The position numbers were made by a program, and so were the translations under genes. Below, in pieces: positions 1 to 7,321 of a stretch of DNA of 64,000 nt. This DNA comes from an uncultured Burkholderiales bacterium. GTDB lineage: Bacteria > Pseudomonadota > Gammaproteobacteria > Burkholderiales > Burkholderiaceae_C. The notes beneath the pieces were generated by a model, which saw nothing but the letters and a program-made list of their open reading frames with translations, had not been told where the DNA came from and did not search any database. Each line of letters begins with the position of its first letter. Within the stretch, counting starts at the first letter, position 1. The stretch covers positions 1 to 64,000 of the forward strand of contig CAIJIT010000296.1 in the NCBI GenBank assembly GCA_903820745.1, given 5' to 3'.

Positions 1-2
1 CC

Positions 3-68
3 GACCAGTTCGCCCTTGATTCGGCCGCGCTGGAAGCCCTGCTGCGGGAGCGCGGCTTTCTGGTTTGA
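3..68 (+). CDS. 3' end of an unidentified gene, cut by the window edge
   Basis: Reading from base 3, an open frame runs into a TGA at 66-68 and gives 21 residues ending LLRERGFLV. The alternating Leu/Ala/Arg pattern looks like an ordinary C-terminal helix, but nothing identifies the family. The frame is open to the window edge. The next gene, the Rieske oxygenase, runs convergently and stops at 132, so this would be the end of a plus-strand unit. The existence of the gene is inferred from frame and position only. Confidence 0.4.
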   Translation, partial: DQFALDSAALEALLRERGFLV

Positions 69-131
69 TGCGCGGCAGGCGGCGCAGCGCCAAAGTCGGC
101 TGAATCGGTTCAGATTTGAACCCTGCCCGGG

Positions 132-1166
132 TCACCCTACCGCCGCCTCCGCGGCAAGCAGTCGATCAATCACCCTGCGCGACCGCACGCCGCCCGAGTC
201 GATGTTCAGCATCAACAGTTGTCGGTCCGGATGGGCCAGCAGGTTGCGCTGCTGCATCTCCAACATCTGAAGGTCTTCGCTGAAAATCTTGCGCTGGCCT
301 TCGCGGATGCTGGCGGTGAGCGCCGAATCCTGCGGGTTGAAATTGCGCGCCATGCCCCAGAAGTACCAGATCGAAGTCTCGGTCTCGGGTGTGATGAAGT
401 CGACCACGATGGACGATACCTTGTGCGCGGCCGGCGCATCGTAGCCACCATGGCCCGCATGGGCCACACCGACCTCGATCATCACGTGGCTGGGCGGGCT
501 GAAACGGCAGATCTGCCAACGGTCCACTGGCACATCGTCGGCCAGCTTGTTGCCCCGCAGCGCCATGCGCCAGAACGGCGGCGCGCTGATGTTTTCCATA
601 TGTCGACTGGTGATGACCTCGTCACCGTCGACCTCGGTCTTGGTCGGGGTTTCATCGATTTCCTTCTGGCCGATGCTGGAGGCATGCACATAGGTTTCGT
701 GCGTCAGGTCCATCAGGTTGTCGACCATCAGCCGGTAACCGCAGTTGATGTGGAACAGTCCACCGCCATAGGCCCAGGCCGGGTTCTCGGCCCACCCCAA
801 ATGGTGCAGCTTACTTTCATCGGCCTGCGCGATGTCGCCTGGCCAGACCCAGATGAAACCATAGCGCTCGACGGCGGCAAATGCGCGGATCGCTGGAAAA
901 CCACGCACCCGCTGGCCGGGCATCGCCACAGTCTTGCCGTCACAACCCATCTCCAGTCCGTGATAGCCGCAGGTCAGCTTGCCGTCGACCACCGAGCCCA
1001 GCGACAGCGGCGCACCGCGGTGAGGGCAAAAGTCTTCCAGCGCGGTGACCTTGCCTTCCGGGCCACGGTAGAAAACCATGGACTCGCCGCAGATCTTGCG
1101 GCCCAGAGGTTTGCCCTGGACCTCGTCGGCAGTGCCGGCGACATACCAGGCATTCTTAGGGAACAT
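132..1166 (-). CDS. Rieske non-haem iron oxygenase, VanA-like oxygenase subunit
   Basis: A 344-residue terminal oxygenase of the vanillate O-demethylase/phthalate dioxygenase type, which uses electrons from a separate reductase to hydroxylate or demethylate an aromatic or alicyclic acid. The Rieske [2Fe-2S] ligands are visible as C47-P-H49 and C66-G-Y-H69. The mononuclear iron site is the NLMDLTHETYVH segment near residue 165. The start at MFPKNAWYVAG is chosen because that is the family's conserved N-terminus; the longer open frame upstream runs into the preceding gene. It is the last gene of a minus-strand catabolic run, but 106 bp separate it from the Bug receptor, and that gap carries a partial copy of the repeated element (1219-1259), so it may have its own promoter. 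No VanB-type reductase is in the window. The substrate is unknown. Confidence 0.9.
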   Translation of the reverse strand: MFPKNAWYVAGTADEVQGKPLGRKICGESMVFYRGPEGKVTALEDFCPHRGAPLSLGSVVDGKLTCGYHGLEMGCDGKTVAMPGQRVRGFPAIRAFAAVERYGFIWVWPGDIAQADESKLHHLGWAENPAWAYGGGLFHINCGYRLMVDNLMDLTHETYVHASSIGQKEIDETPTKTEVDGDEVITSRHMENISAPPFWRMALRGNKLADDVPVDRWQICRFSPPSHVMIEVGVAHAGHGGYDAPAAHKVSSIVVDFITPETETSIWYFWGMARNFNPQDSALTASIREGQRKIFSEDLQMLEMQQRNLLAHPDRQLLMLNIDSGGVRSRRVIDRLLAAEAAVG

Positions 1167-1218
1167 AAACGGGTCTCCATCGTTGGCTGCATGATTTGGA
1201 AAGATGCATCGACGGATA

Positions 1219-1259
1219 GGCAGTTCAACCCAAGGATCGCAACTATCGCACCGCGAGGC
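1219..1259 (-). promoter_or_regulatory. Composite element, partial copy A, ahead of the Rieske oxygenase
   Basis: On the minus strand this reads GCGGTGCGATAGTTG and then GGGTTGAACTGCC, matching the core and gene-proximal half-site of the element seen intact at 5549-5606 and 19798-19857. The distal GGGTATT half-site is not recognisable; that position lies in the 3' end of the Bug gene. The proximal edge is 52 bp upstream of the oxygenase start. An internal promoter/operator function is inferred. Confidence 0.5.
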
Positions 1260-1272
1260 AGGCCTGACGGTG

Positions 1273-2310
1273 CTACAGCTGCTCGATCTTCGAATTGCTG
1301 ACGATCCGCTTCCAGGTCTCGATCTCGCGCAACTGGAAGTCGCGCAGTTCCTCGGCCCCTCCCGTAGACAACTCGGCGTTGAGCTTGCCGAAGAACTCGC
1401 GCGTCTCCGGCATTTTGGCGACGGTGACGAAATATTCGGCCAGCTTGTCCGCGACTGCTTTCGGCGCTTTGGATGAGACCACGGCCGCGACCCACACACT
1501 GGGGGTATAGCCGGCCAAGCCAACTTCGCGCGTGGTCGGCACATCCGGCAGCCGAGCGAAGCGCTGCTCGGAGGAAATCGCCAGCGCCCGGACCTTGCCC
1601 GACAGCGCCAGCGCCAGGGAGCCGGTAATGTCGACCACACCAAAATCGATGCTGCCGCCGACGACGGCGGTGATGACTTCAGATGATCCCTTGTACGGCA
1701 CGTTCGCGATGCGTGTTCCGGCGAGTTCGTTGAAACGCTCGGTGAACAGTTCGTAGGCCGGTGTGCCGGAACCGTAGTTGAGCTTGCCAGGCTGCTTCTT
1801 GGCACCGGCAATGAAGTCAGCCATGGACTTGTACGGTGAGTTGGCCGGCACGATCAGCAACATCGGCGCGCGCATCAAGATTGAGAGCGGCGTGAAATCC
1901 GCCACCGGATCATAGGACAGCTTCTTGTACAGCGCGGCGTTGGTGGCCAGCGGCGAGTTGGATCCGATCAGCACCGTGTAGCCATCGGGTTTGGCGTTGA
2001 GTACCGCCTGCACCGCCAGCAGACCGTTCGCACCCGGCTTGTTTTCGACCACCACGGGCACGCCGGCCAACTCGCCGATCTTGGCGGCGAAGTAGCGCGC
2101 TGATGTGTCGGAGCCGCTACCCGGCGGCAGCGGCACGACGAAATGGATCGCCCGCGACGGAAAGTCCTGCGCGCTCACGCCTGGCGCGTGCAGCAATGCC
2201 GCAAACAGACACAAGGCGGCCACGCCGCCGAAGACGAGCCGCGAAAGTCGCGGTCCGCATCCCAGCCTACGGCCGCAGAGCGGGGTCAAGATCAGGGTTG
2301 CATCAGTCAT
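1273..2310 (-). CDS. Bug-family tripartite tricarboxylate transporter receptor
   Basis: A 345-residue periplasmic solute receptor of the Bug/TctC family, which is greatly expanded in Burkholderiales and relatives. After a hydrophobic signal segment (about residues 25-48, ending GVSAQ) the mature protein begins DFPSRAIHFVVPLPPGSGSD, where the PPGSGSD loop is the usual ligand-carboxylate binding loop. NKPGANG and a C-terminal ETRE-FFGKLNAE-type segment are further family signs. The start at 2310 is preferred over an in-frame ATG at 2358 because AGGAGA lies seven bases upstream. No TctA/TctB membrane partners are adjacent, which is common for Bug proteins. It presumably captures a carboxylate related to the flanking catabolic genes (inference). 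Confidence 0.9.
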   Translation of the reverse strand: MTDATLILTPLCGRRLGCGPRLSRLVFGGVAALCLFAALLHAPGVSAQDFPSRAIHFVVPLPPGSGSDTSARYFAAKIGELAGVPVVVENKPGANGLLAVQAVLNAKPDGYTVLIGSNSPLATNAALYKKLSYDPVADFTPLSILMRAPMLLIVPANSPYKSMADFIAGAKKQPGKLNYGSGTPAYELFTERFNELAGTRIANVPYKGSSEVITAVVGGSIDFGVVDITGSLALALSGKVRALAISSEQRFARLPDVPTTREVGLAGYTPSVWVAAVVSSKAPKAVADKLAEYFVTVAKMPETREFFGKLNAELSTGGAEELRDFQLREIETWKRIVSNSKIEQL

Positions 2311-2354
2311 GAAAGTCTCCTGGTTATAGGTCAACCGACGGCATTGCTCGCGCG

Positions 2355-2885
2355 TCACTCAGCGGGTTTGCTCTTCGGTGCTTCGATCTCGATCTGCATC
2401 GTCTCTAGAAACCGGCAGATGCAGCTATAGAAACTTGCGACCATCGCGAGTTCGGTGATTTCGCGGTGGCTGAACATCGCGGCCACTTCGGCGAAGGTGG
2501 TGTCACTCACGCGGATGTCACGTGTCATCTCGGTGGCAAAGCGCAACACCGCCTGTTCTTTGGCCGGCAGCAATGAAAGTGGCTTACGGCCGGCCGCACA
2601 GTCCAGCTCCAAGTCACCCAGGCCTACGCGGCGCGCGAGCTTCTCATGCTGGAACAATTCATAGGGCGAAGCGCATAGATGGCCGACGCAGACGATGGCC
2701 AGTTGGCGCAAGCGCGCATCGAGCGTGAGGCTGGCGAAGAGTTCCTTGACAAAAGCAAACATCGGTGGCGCCAGGCCTTCAGCCCAGGCCATCATGCGGA
2801 ACACGTTGATGTCGCGAATCTTCGCCAACTCCTCCAGCGTCACCGGCTGCAGGTCGGCGGCCGTCGGATAGGGAATGCGTGCCAT
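2355..2885 (-). CDS. Carboxymuconolactone decarboxylase/AhpD-like protein
   Basis: A 176-residue all-helical protein with the carboxymuconolactone decarboxylase (CMD) core: LRQLAIVCVGHLCASPYELF followed by QHEKLARRVGL, then a second helical half around KEQAVLRFATEMTRD. CMD members include gamma-carboxymuconolactone decarboxylase and AhpD-type peroxidase partners. The CxxC of AhpD is absent here, so a redox role is unlikely. The gene sits 5 bp downstream of a MaoC-like gene and 44 bp before the Bug gene, so it is almost certainly co-transcribed. The reaction is unknown; the context suggests a decarboxylation or ring-cleavage-related step in the same pathway. Confidence 0.8.
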   Translation of the reverse strand: MARIPYPTAADLQPVTLEELAKIRDINVFRMMAWAEGLAPPMFAFVKELFASLTLDARLRQLAIVCVGHLCASPYELFQHEKLARRVGLGDLELDCAAGRKPLSLLPAKEQAVLRFATEMTRDIRVSDTTFAEVAAMFSHREITELAMVASFYSCICRFLETMQIEIEAPKSKPAE

Positions 2886-2890
2886 GCGAC

Positions 2891-3436
2891 TCAGCCCTGG
2901 AGCCGTGCGCGCGCTTGGCCAACGGCCACGCTGCCACCATGCTGGTTGATCGCGTAGGTGGAGATGACTGCGACGCCGCCCTTGCCATCGGCATCGGGAA
3001 TCAGTTCCTCGACGCGGCCGCCCAGCGTCAACGTGTCGCCGGGCCGCGTCACGTCGACAAAGCGCGCCGACATGCGCTGCAGGTCAGGCGTGCCGAAGAA
3101 ATCGGTAGCGACGCGGCCGAGATAGGCGAACACCGTCATGCCATGCGCGATGATGCCGCCGCTGCGCGCGGTCTTCGCAAAGGTTTCATCGTGGTGGATC
3201 GGGTTGAAGTCCCAGGAGGCGGCCGCGTATTTGACGATCTGCGTGCGCGTGACCGGCCCGTGATCAAAGGAGGCAATGTCCTGGCCCGGGCGCAATTCAG
3301 AGAAGCGGCGCGGCGTGCGTGGCCGGGGCTTGAACCAACCGGTCTCTCGATAGCCGAGCGGCTGCGTGCCGTCCTCGAGCCAGGTGTCGTAGTAGTACTC
3401 CTTGATCGTCGGCGCTTGTGTCGTGTCCTGTGTCAT
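2891..3436 (-). CDS. MaoC-like dehydratase/hydratase (hot-dog fold)
   Basis: A 181-residue single hot-dog protein related to (R)-specific enoyl-CoA hydratases. The hydratase motif is clear: WDFNPIHHDETFAKTARSGG followed by GIIAHGMTVFAY, containing the catalytic Asp/His pair (D-x-N-x-x-H) and the GxxxHG helix start. The ATG at 3436 is chosen because AGGAAC lies just upstream and the longer frame overlaps the previous gene. It is 13 bp from the gene at 3450-3881, which resembles an N-terminal dehydratase half. The two may form a heteromeric hydratase, as in mycobacterial HadAB/HadBC or steroid-pathway ChsH1/ChsH2 (inference from architecture). Confidence 0.85.
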   Translation of the reverse strand: MTQDTTQAPTIKEYYYDTWLEDGTQPLGYRETGWFKPRPRTPRRFSELRPGQDIASFDHGPVTRTQIVKYAAASWDFNPIHHDETFAKTARSGGIIAHGMTVFAYLGRVATDFFGTPDLQRMSARFVDVTRPGDTLTLGGRVEELIPDADGKGGVAVISTYAINQHGGSVAVGQARARLQG

Positions 3437-3449
3437 GGCTGTTCCTGGC

Positions 3450-3881
3450 TCAATGTTTGTGGACGAACGTCTGCCGGATCGTCTGCACGAGCTTGAGATC
3501 GAGGTCCGTGACGCGAGTCTCCATGACGACGATGTCCATCGGCCCACTGCGTTTGCCTGTCGCCTGGCGCACGTCGACGATGGCGATACGGTACTTCAAC
3601 ACGTCACCGGGTCTGAGCGGCCGCTCGTATTCGATCTCGTGTTCGCCATGCAGAAAGCGGGTTGCGTCCAGCCCGCAATCGCGCATCAAGAGCGCCATTT
3701 TTCCAGAGCGAAGCACATGCGAGAAGGTCGGCGGCGCAACGATGCCGCCGGGAACGTCGTCGTCCCAGAACGCGCTGTTGTCTTCACCTATCGCCGCAGC
3801 GAACTCCTTGATCTTGCCGGCTTCCACCGTGAGTGTGAACTCCGGTGAGGACTTTCCGATGATGGAACGATCCACGCTCAT
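3450..3881 (-). CDS. FAS1-DH/MaoC N-terminal-type dehydratase subunit
   Basis: A 143-residue hot-dog protein of the FAS1_DH_region (MaoC_dehydrat_N) class. It has the usual opening GKSSPEFTLTVEAGKIKEFA, then VPGGIVAPPTFSHVL, GEHEIEYERPLRPGDVL and a DIVVMETRVTD-type strand. This class lacks the full catalytic motif and normally pairs with a MaoC partner that supplies it; the next gene (2891-3436) has that motif. The start at 3881 follows a CGGAG ribosome site. The spacing of 13 bp to its partner and 50 bp from the ligase places it in one operon. Likely role: half of an enoyl-CoA hydratase acting on the CoA thioester made by the ligase (inference). Confidence 0.8.
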   Translation of the reverse strand: MSVDRSIIGKSSPEFTLTVEAGKIKEFAAAIGEDNSAFWDDDVPGGIVAPPTFSHVLRSGKMALLMRDCGLDATRFLHGEHEIEYERPLRPGDVLKYRIAIVDVRQATGKRSGPMDIVVMETRVTDLDLKLVQTIRQTFVHKH

Positions 3882-3931
3882 GTTTGTTGACTCCGTGAGA
3901 AATTTACTGAAGACGGTTTGAATAATCATGG

Positions 3932-5503
3932 CTACACACGCTCGGCAAACCCCTGCCACCAGGGTTCGCGCAACTCGCGCTTGAGCACCTTGCCGGCCGG
4001 ACTGCGCGGCAACTCGTCGCAAAAATCGATTGATTTCGGCACCTTGTAGTCGGCCAGTTCTGCACGGCAGAACGCCATGAGTTCCGCAGCCGTCGCCTCC
4101 TTGCCCAAGCGAGGCACGACGACGGCATGCACGGCCTCGCCCCAACGCGCGTCGGGCACGCCGATCACAGCCACCTCCAACACCGTCGGGTGCAAGGCCA
4201 GCACCTCTTCAATTTCGGCCGGAAAGATGTTGACGCCGCCGCTCTTGATCACGTCCTTGGCGCGATCGACGATGTAAACATAACCCTCATCGTCCATTCG
4301 GCCCAGGTCACCCAAGGTGCACCAATCGCCGCAAAAAGCCTCGGCGGTTTTCTCTGGCGCCTGAAAGTAGCCATCGAACAGCGTCGGCCCGCGCATAAAG
4401 AGGCTACCGACCTCGCCAATCGGGGTCGGGCTGCCATCCTCACTCTGCACGCGCACTTCCATGTCGGGCAGCGGCCGGCCAACGCAGCGCGTCTTCAGCC
4501 GCTGCTCCTCGGGCCGCAGGCTGGTCACCACGCCGGCCTCGGTCGCGCCGTAGAACTCGTGCAAGCCGACACCAGGGTAGCGCGCGAGCAGCGCATTCTT
4601 CACCGCAGTCGGAAGTGCCGAGGCGGCCGAGATAAAGGTGCGCAGTTGCGCCGGCAACAGCGCCTGCGCTTGCTGCTCCGGCAGCGCGACCACGGCGTTG
4701 TACATATAGGGGACCATCAGCGTCCAGGTGACGCGGTGCTCTTTCATCATCTGCAGCGCCGCGGCCGCGTCGAACTTCTGCAAAATGACCGAACTGCCGC
4801 CCAATGTGAGTTGCGCCAATGTGAAGCCGAACTGCACCGAATGGTGCGAAGGGCCCGACTGGAAATACACATCGCCGCGGCCGAAGCCGTACTCCTGTGC
4901 CCAGTAATGGTAGGCCAGCGAGCGATTGCGGTGGGTGATCAATGCGCCCTTGGGCTTGCCGGTCGTGCCCGAGGTATAGCCAAGATAGAACATGTCCATC
5001 TCGTCGACGCGACAGTCCGGCTCGTGGGCGGGCGCAGCGTCCAGCAACTCGGCCAGCGCAAGGCAGCGCGATCGCGAGCCATCCACATCGGGATGCGCGT
5101 CAACGTTGATGCAATGCAGTTGCGTACCCGCCGGCAAACCGGCGCGCGCGGCATCGACTCGCTCGAACATCTCATCGGCGAAAAAAATCGCGCGTATACC
5201 CGCGTCATGCAATGGATAGAGGAGGTCACGCGGGCCGAAGCGACTGTTCAGCAGCACCATGACCAGGCCGGACTTGGCCGCCGCGTAGCAGATGGCGACA
5301 TAGAGCACGCTGTTGGGCAGCATCACGCCGAAACGGTCGCCCTTGCGCAAACCCAGCGCGAGCAGCACATGGGCGATGCGGTTGCCCATTGCGCTGAGTT
5401 CGGAATGCGTCAGCGACTGACCATCGCAGGTCACGGCAAGTTGGCCGGGATTACGCTCCGCCGACAGGCGCAGCGAGCGGCCAACCGTCAGTTGGACCGG
5501 CAT
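3932..5503 (-). CDS. AMP-forming acyl-CoA ligase
   Basis: A 523-residue ANL-superfamily ligase forming a CoA thioester from a carboxylate, ATP and CoA. The AMP-binding loop YTSGTTGKPKG is at residues 176-186. The FYGATEAG segment, the hinge and adenylate motif GDLGRMDDEGYVYIVDRAKD, and the C-terminal lysine motif PRSPAGKVLKRELR are all present, so it should be active. It heads the minus-strand run that continues with two hot-dog proteins, a CMD-like protein, the Bug receptor and a Rieske oxygenase. Its upstream region carries composite element B. The substrate is not deducible; the medium or long-chain fatty acid, cinnamate and terpenoid-acid ligase families all look alike at this level. Confidence 0.9.
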   Translation of the reverse strand: MPVQLTVGRSLRLSAERNPGQLAVTCDGQSLTHSELSAMGNRIAHVLLALGLRKGDRFGVMLPNSVLYVAICYAAAKSGLVMVLLNSRFGPRDLLYPLHDAGIRAIFFADEMFERVDAARAGLPAGTQLHCINVDAHPDVDGSRSRCLALAELLDAAPAHEPDCRVDEMDMFYLGYTSGTTGKPKGALITHRNRSLAYHYWAQEYGFGRGDVYFQSGPSHHSVQFGFTLAQLTLGGSSVILQKFDAAAALQMMKEHRVTWTLMVPYMYNAVVALPEQQAQALLPAQLRTFISAASALPTAVKNALLARYPGVGLHEFYGATEAGVVTSLRPEEQRLKTRCVGRPLPDMEVRVQSEDGSPTPIGEVGSLFMRGPTLFDGYFQAPEKTAEAFCGDWCTLGDLGRMDDEGYVYIVDRAKDVIKSGGVNIFPAEIEEVLALHPTVLEVAVIGVPDARWGEAVHAVVVPRLGKEATAAELMAFCRAELADYKVPKSIDFCDELPRSPAGKVLKRELREPWWQGFAERV

Positions 5504-5548
5504 CGGCCTGTTCCATGATCGCGAGAGTCCATCCAGCCTCGTCCCATT

Positions 5549-5606
5549 GCATTTCGGTGACCCAACTATCGCACCGCCGAGCTGCGCTTGAACCCGTGGA
5601 ATACCC
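5549..5606 (-). promoter_or_regulatory. Composite element, copy B, ahead of the acyl-CoA ligase operon
   Basis: Read on the minus strand: GGGTATTCCACGGGTTC, then GCAGCTCGGCGGTGCGATAG, TTGGGTCACC and GAAATGC. The outer half-sites are inverted relative to each other (GCATTTC on the plus strand at 5549, AATACCC ending at 5606). The proximal edge is 45 bp upstream of the ligase ATG. The element lies in the divergent region shared with the shp operon but is oriented like the other copies, toward the minus-strand gene. A promoter/operator role is inferred. Confidence 0.6.
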
Positions 5607-5643
5607 TCAACATTCCGCAGCGAAGCGCAGCCTTGCAGGTAAA

Positions 5644-5671
5644 CAGCCGTGAGGGCTGATGCAGAGCATCC
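5644..5671. repeat. 28-bp dispersed repeat, copy 1
   Basis: A 28-bp sequence starting CAGCCGTGAGGG and ending GCATCC recurs at 52526-52553 with 25 of 28 identical bases. Both copies are intergenic and contain a small inverted repeat around ATGCAG(A/G)GCAT. This resembles a REP-like extragenic sequence. Only two copies are visible in the window, so its nature is uncertain. Confidence 0.4.
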
Positions 5672-5701
5672 TTAAGAATGGCTTAATTTGACGCCGTTAA
5701 G
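5671..5701 (+). promoter_or_regulatory. PmrA/QseB-type response-regulator box upstream of shp
   Basis: CTTAAG-AATGG-CTTAAT at 5671-5687 matches the direct repeat (C/T)TTAA-N5/6-(C/T)TTAA bound by PmrA/QseB/PreA-type OmpR-family regulators. A third half-site, GTTAAG, follows at 5696. It lies 38 bp upstream of the shp start, and the same operon encodes a regulator of that family, so autoregulation of the whole unit is likely (inference). Confidence 0.6.
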
Positions 5702-5724
5702 GTCAAGGCCTTTACGGAGTCGCA

Positions 5725-6126
5725 ATGAAAACAATTCACCTATTCGTCATCGCTCTTTCGGCGCTGCTGAGCGCCTTGACCCCCCGGGTCTACGCCGGCA
5801 CCGCCGCCGAGCAACTGGCCGCTTACATCTCCCTCGCAGGCGCCCCGGCCCAGGTGGCTCGCGGCCAACAACTGTTCACCAGCCGTCATGGCAAGGAATG
5901 GAGTTGTTCCACCTGCCACACCAGCGCCCCCAGCGTGGACGGCAAACACGCCAGCACCGGCAAGGTGATCGCCCCGCTGGCGCCCGCCTTCAACCCCGAA
6001 CGATTCACAGACATGGCGAAAACCGAAAAATGGTTTCGACGCAACTGCAATGACGTCATGGGCCGGGAATGCAGCTCCAGCGAAAAGGCCGATGTATTGG
6101 CCTGGCTGCTCACATTCAAGCGCTAA
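5725..6126 (+). CDS. shp: SHP (sphaeroides haem protein, DUF1924) c-type cytochrome
   Basis: A 133-residue exported monohaem cytochrome c. A signal peptide ends about residue 24 (PRVYAG). The haem motif CSTCH is at 61-65, and N107-C108 with C116 in WFRRNCNDVMGREC fits the SHP family, in which an asparagine next to a cysteine is the displaceable sixth haem ligand and the two cysteines form a disulfide. SHP binds O2 and NO in the ferrous state. It is the first gene of a set with a diheme cytochrome, a membrane cytochrome b561 and a two-component system. The diheme/b561 pair is the expected electron donor route to SHP. The physiological role is unsettled in the family. Confidence 0.88.
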   Translation: MKTIHLFVIALSALLSALTPRVYAGTAAEQLAAYISLAGAPAQVARGQQLFTSRHGKEWSCSTCHTSAPSVDGKHASTGKVIAPLAPAFNPERFTDMAKTEKWFRRNCNDVMGRECSSSEKADVLAWLLTFKR

Positions 6127-6152
6127 GACCCACCAGTTTCACGAGGCACCCA

Positions 6153-6632
6153 ATGACTCATTCAAATTTCAAAAAATTCAGCCTGGCGCTGACGCTCGCA
6201 GCCGGCTTGCTGGTCAATGCCCAGGCTGACTCGGTTGGCGCTCGCGTCACCGCGCTGCCGCAATACCAGCAAGAATGCGCGGCCTGCCATATGGCTTACC
6301 CCCCGGGCTTGCTGCCCGCCGCGTCATGGCAGCGCCTGATGGGTTCGCTGAACAAGCATTACGGCACCGATGCCTCGCTTAACGCGGCCAGCACAAGCAA
6401 CATCAGCGGCTGGCTGAAGGCCAATGCCGGCACCTACAAACGGGTCAGCGAAGAACCGCCCCAGGACCGCATCACCAGGTCAGCCTGGTTTCTACGCAAG
6501 CACCGCGACGGCGAGGTTCCGGCCGGCGTCTGGAAGCGCGCTTCGGTCGGCAGCCCGGCAAATTGTGCGGCTTGCCACGCGCAGGCGGTACAGGGCAATT
6601 TCAACGAGCATGACGTCAAAATTCCAAAGTAA
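6153..6632 (+). CDS. Diheme cytochrome c (DHC family)
   Basis: A 159-residue periplasmic cytochrome with a signal peptide (about residues 1-25, LLVNAQA) and two haem motifs, CAACH at 42-46 and CAACH at 138-142, with the spacing typical of the DHC partner of SHP. The start MTHSNFKKF follows the shp stop by 26 bp; the longer upstream frame overlaps shp. It should shuttle electrons between the b561 protein encoded 3 bp downstream and SHP (known from the family's conserved gene order). Confidence 0.88.
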   Translation: MTHSNFKKFSLALTLAAGLLVNAQADSVGARVTALPQYQQECAACHMAYPPGLLPAASWQRLMGSLNKHYGTDASLNAASTSNISGWLKANAGTYKRVSEEPPQDRITRSAWFLRKHRDGEVPAGVWKRASVGSPANCAACHAQAVQGNFNEHDVKIPK

Positions 6633-6635
6633 GCC

Positions 6636-7262
6636 ATGAACCACTCACAATCGAAAATTCTGGTCTGGGACGCGCCGGTAAGGGTGTTCCACTGGTTGCT
6701 GGTGCTGAGTTTCTTTGGCGCCTACCTCAGCGCCGAGAGCGAACGCTGGCGACTGCTGCATGTGACATTGGGCTACACCTTGGGTGGTCTGATCGCTTTC
6801 CGGGTGCTCTGGGGTTTGTGGGGCACGCGTTACGCGCGCTTCAGCAGCTTTGTACGTGCGCCCCGTGAGGTGATGGGCTACCTGAGAACCTTGCTGAGCG
6901 GCAAGCCGGCGCACGCGGTCGGGCACAACCCGGCCGGCGCCGTGGCGATTGTGTTGTTGCTGCTGCTGGGGGTTGGCAGCGTGGCCAGCGGCTGGGCGAT
7001 CTACAACGACCTGGGCGGCAAGCTGGTGGAAGAACTGCATGAAATCAGTGGCAACCTGATGCTGCTGGTGGTCGGCGTGCATGTGGCAGGCGTTTTGATT
7101 TCCAGTTGGCTGCACCGCGAAAATTTGATAAACGCCATGCTGAGTGGCAAAAAATCGGGTGAGCCAAGCGAAGGCATTCGCCAGGCTTGGTGGCCTTTGG
7201 CCCTGCTGATCCTGGCATCGGTGCTGCTGTTTTGGTGGGTCCAATACCAAAGCGCGCCCTGA
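6636..7262 (+). CDS. Cytochrome b561-type membrane subunit
   Basis: A 208-residue inner-membrane dihaem cytochrome b of the Ni/Fe-hydrogenase b-subunit/b561 class. The opening VWDAPVRVFHWLLVLSFFGA contains the first haem-ligand His. Further helices are GYTLGGLIAFRVLWGLWGT, a glycine-rich helix near residue 105, and ELHEISGNLMLLVVGVHVAG with two more His. A fifth short hydrophobic stretch (LALLILASVLLFWWV) ends the protein. It probably passes quinol electrons to the diheme cytochrome and SHP. Start and stop are tightly packed with the dhc gene (3 bp gap). Confidence 0.88.
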   Translation: MNHSQSKILVWDAPVRVFHWLLVLSFFGAYLSAESERWRLLHVTLGYTLGGLIAFRVLWGLWGTRYARFSSFVRAPREVMGYLRTLLSGKPAHAVGHNPAGAVAIVLLLLLGVGSVASGWAIYNDLGGKLVEELHEISGNLMLLVVGVHVAGVLISSWLHRENLINAMLSGKKSGEPSEGIRQAWWPLALLILASVLLFWWVQYQSAP

Positions 7263-7321
7263 GGTCGGCGCCGTCCAGACCAAATGCCCGATGATCGGTT
7301 GTGTCAACCCAAGGAATTTTC

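Noticed and set aside
219-1301. A 360-codon plus-strand frame opposite the Rieske oxygenase
   Set aside because: Antisense shadow of a clear oxygenase gene; no ribosome site and no recognisable domain.
4127-5518. A 463-codon plus-strand frame opposite the acyl-CoA ligase
   Set aside because: Antisense shadow typical of GC-rich DNA; His/Gln/Arg-rich and without motifs.
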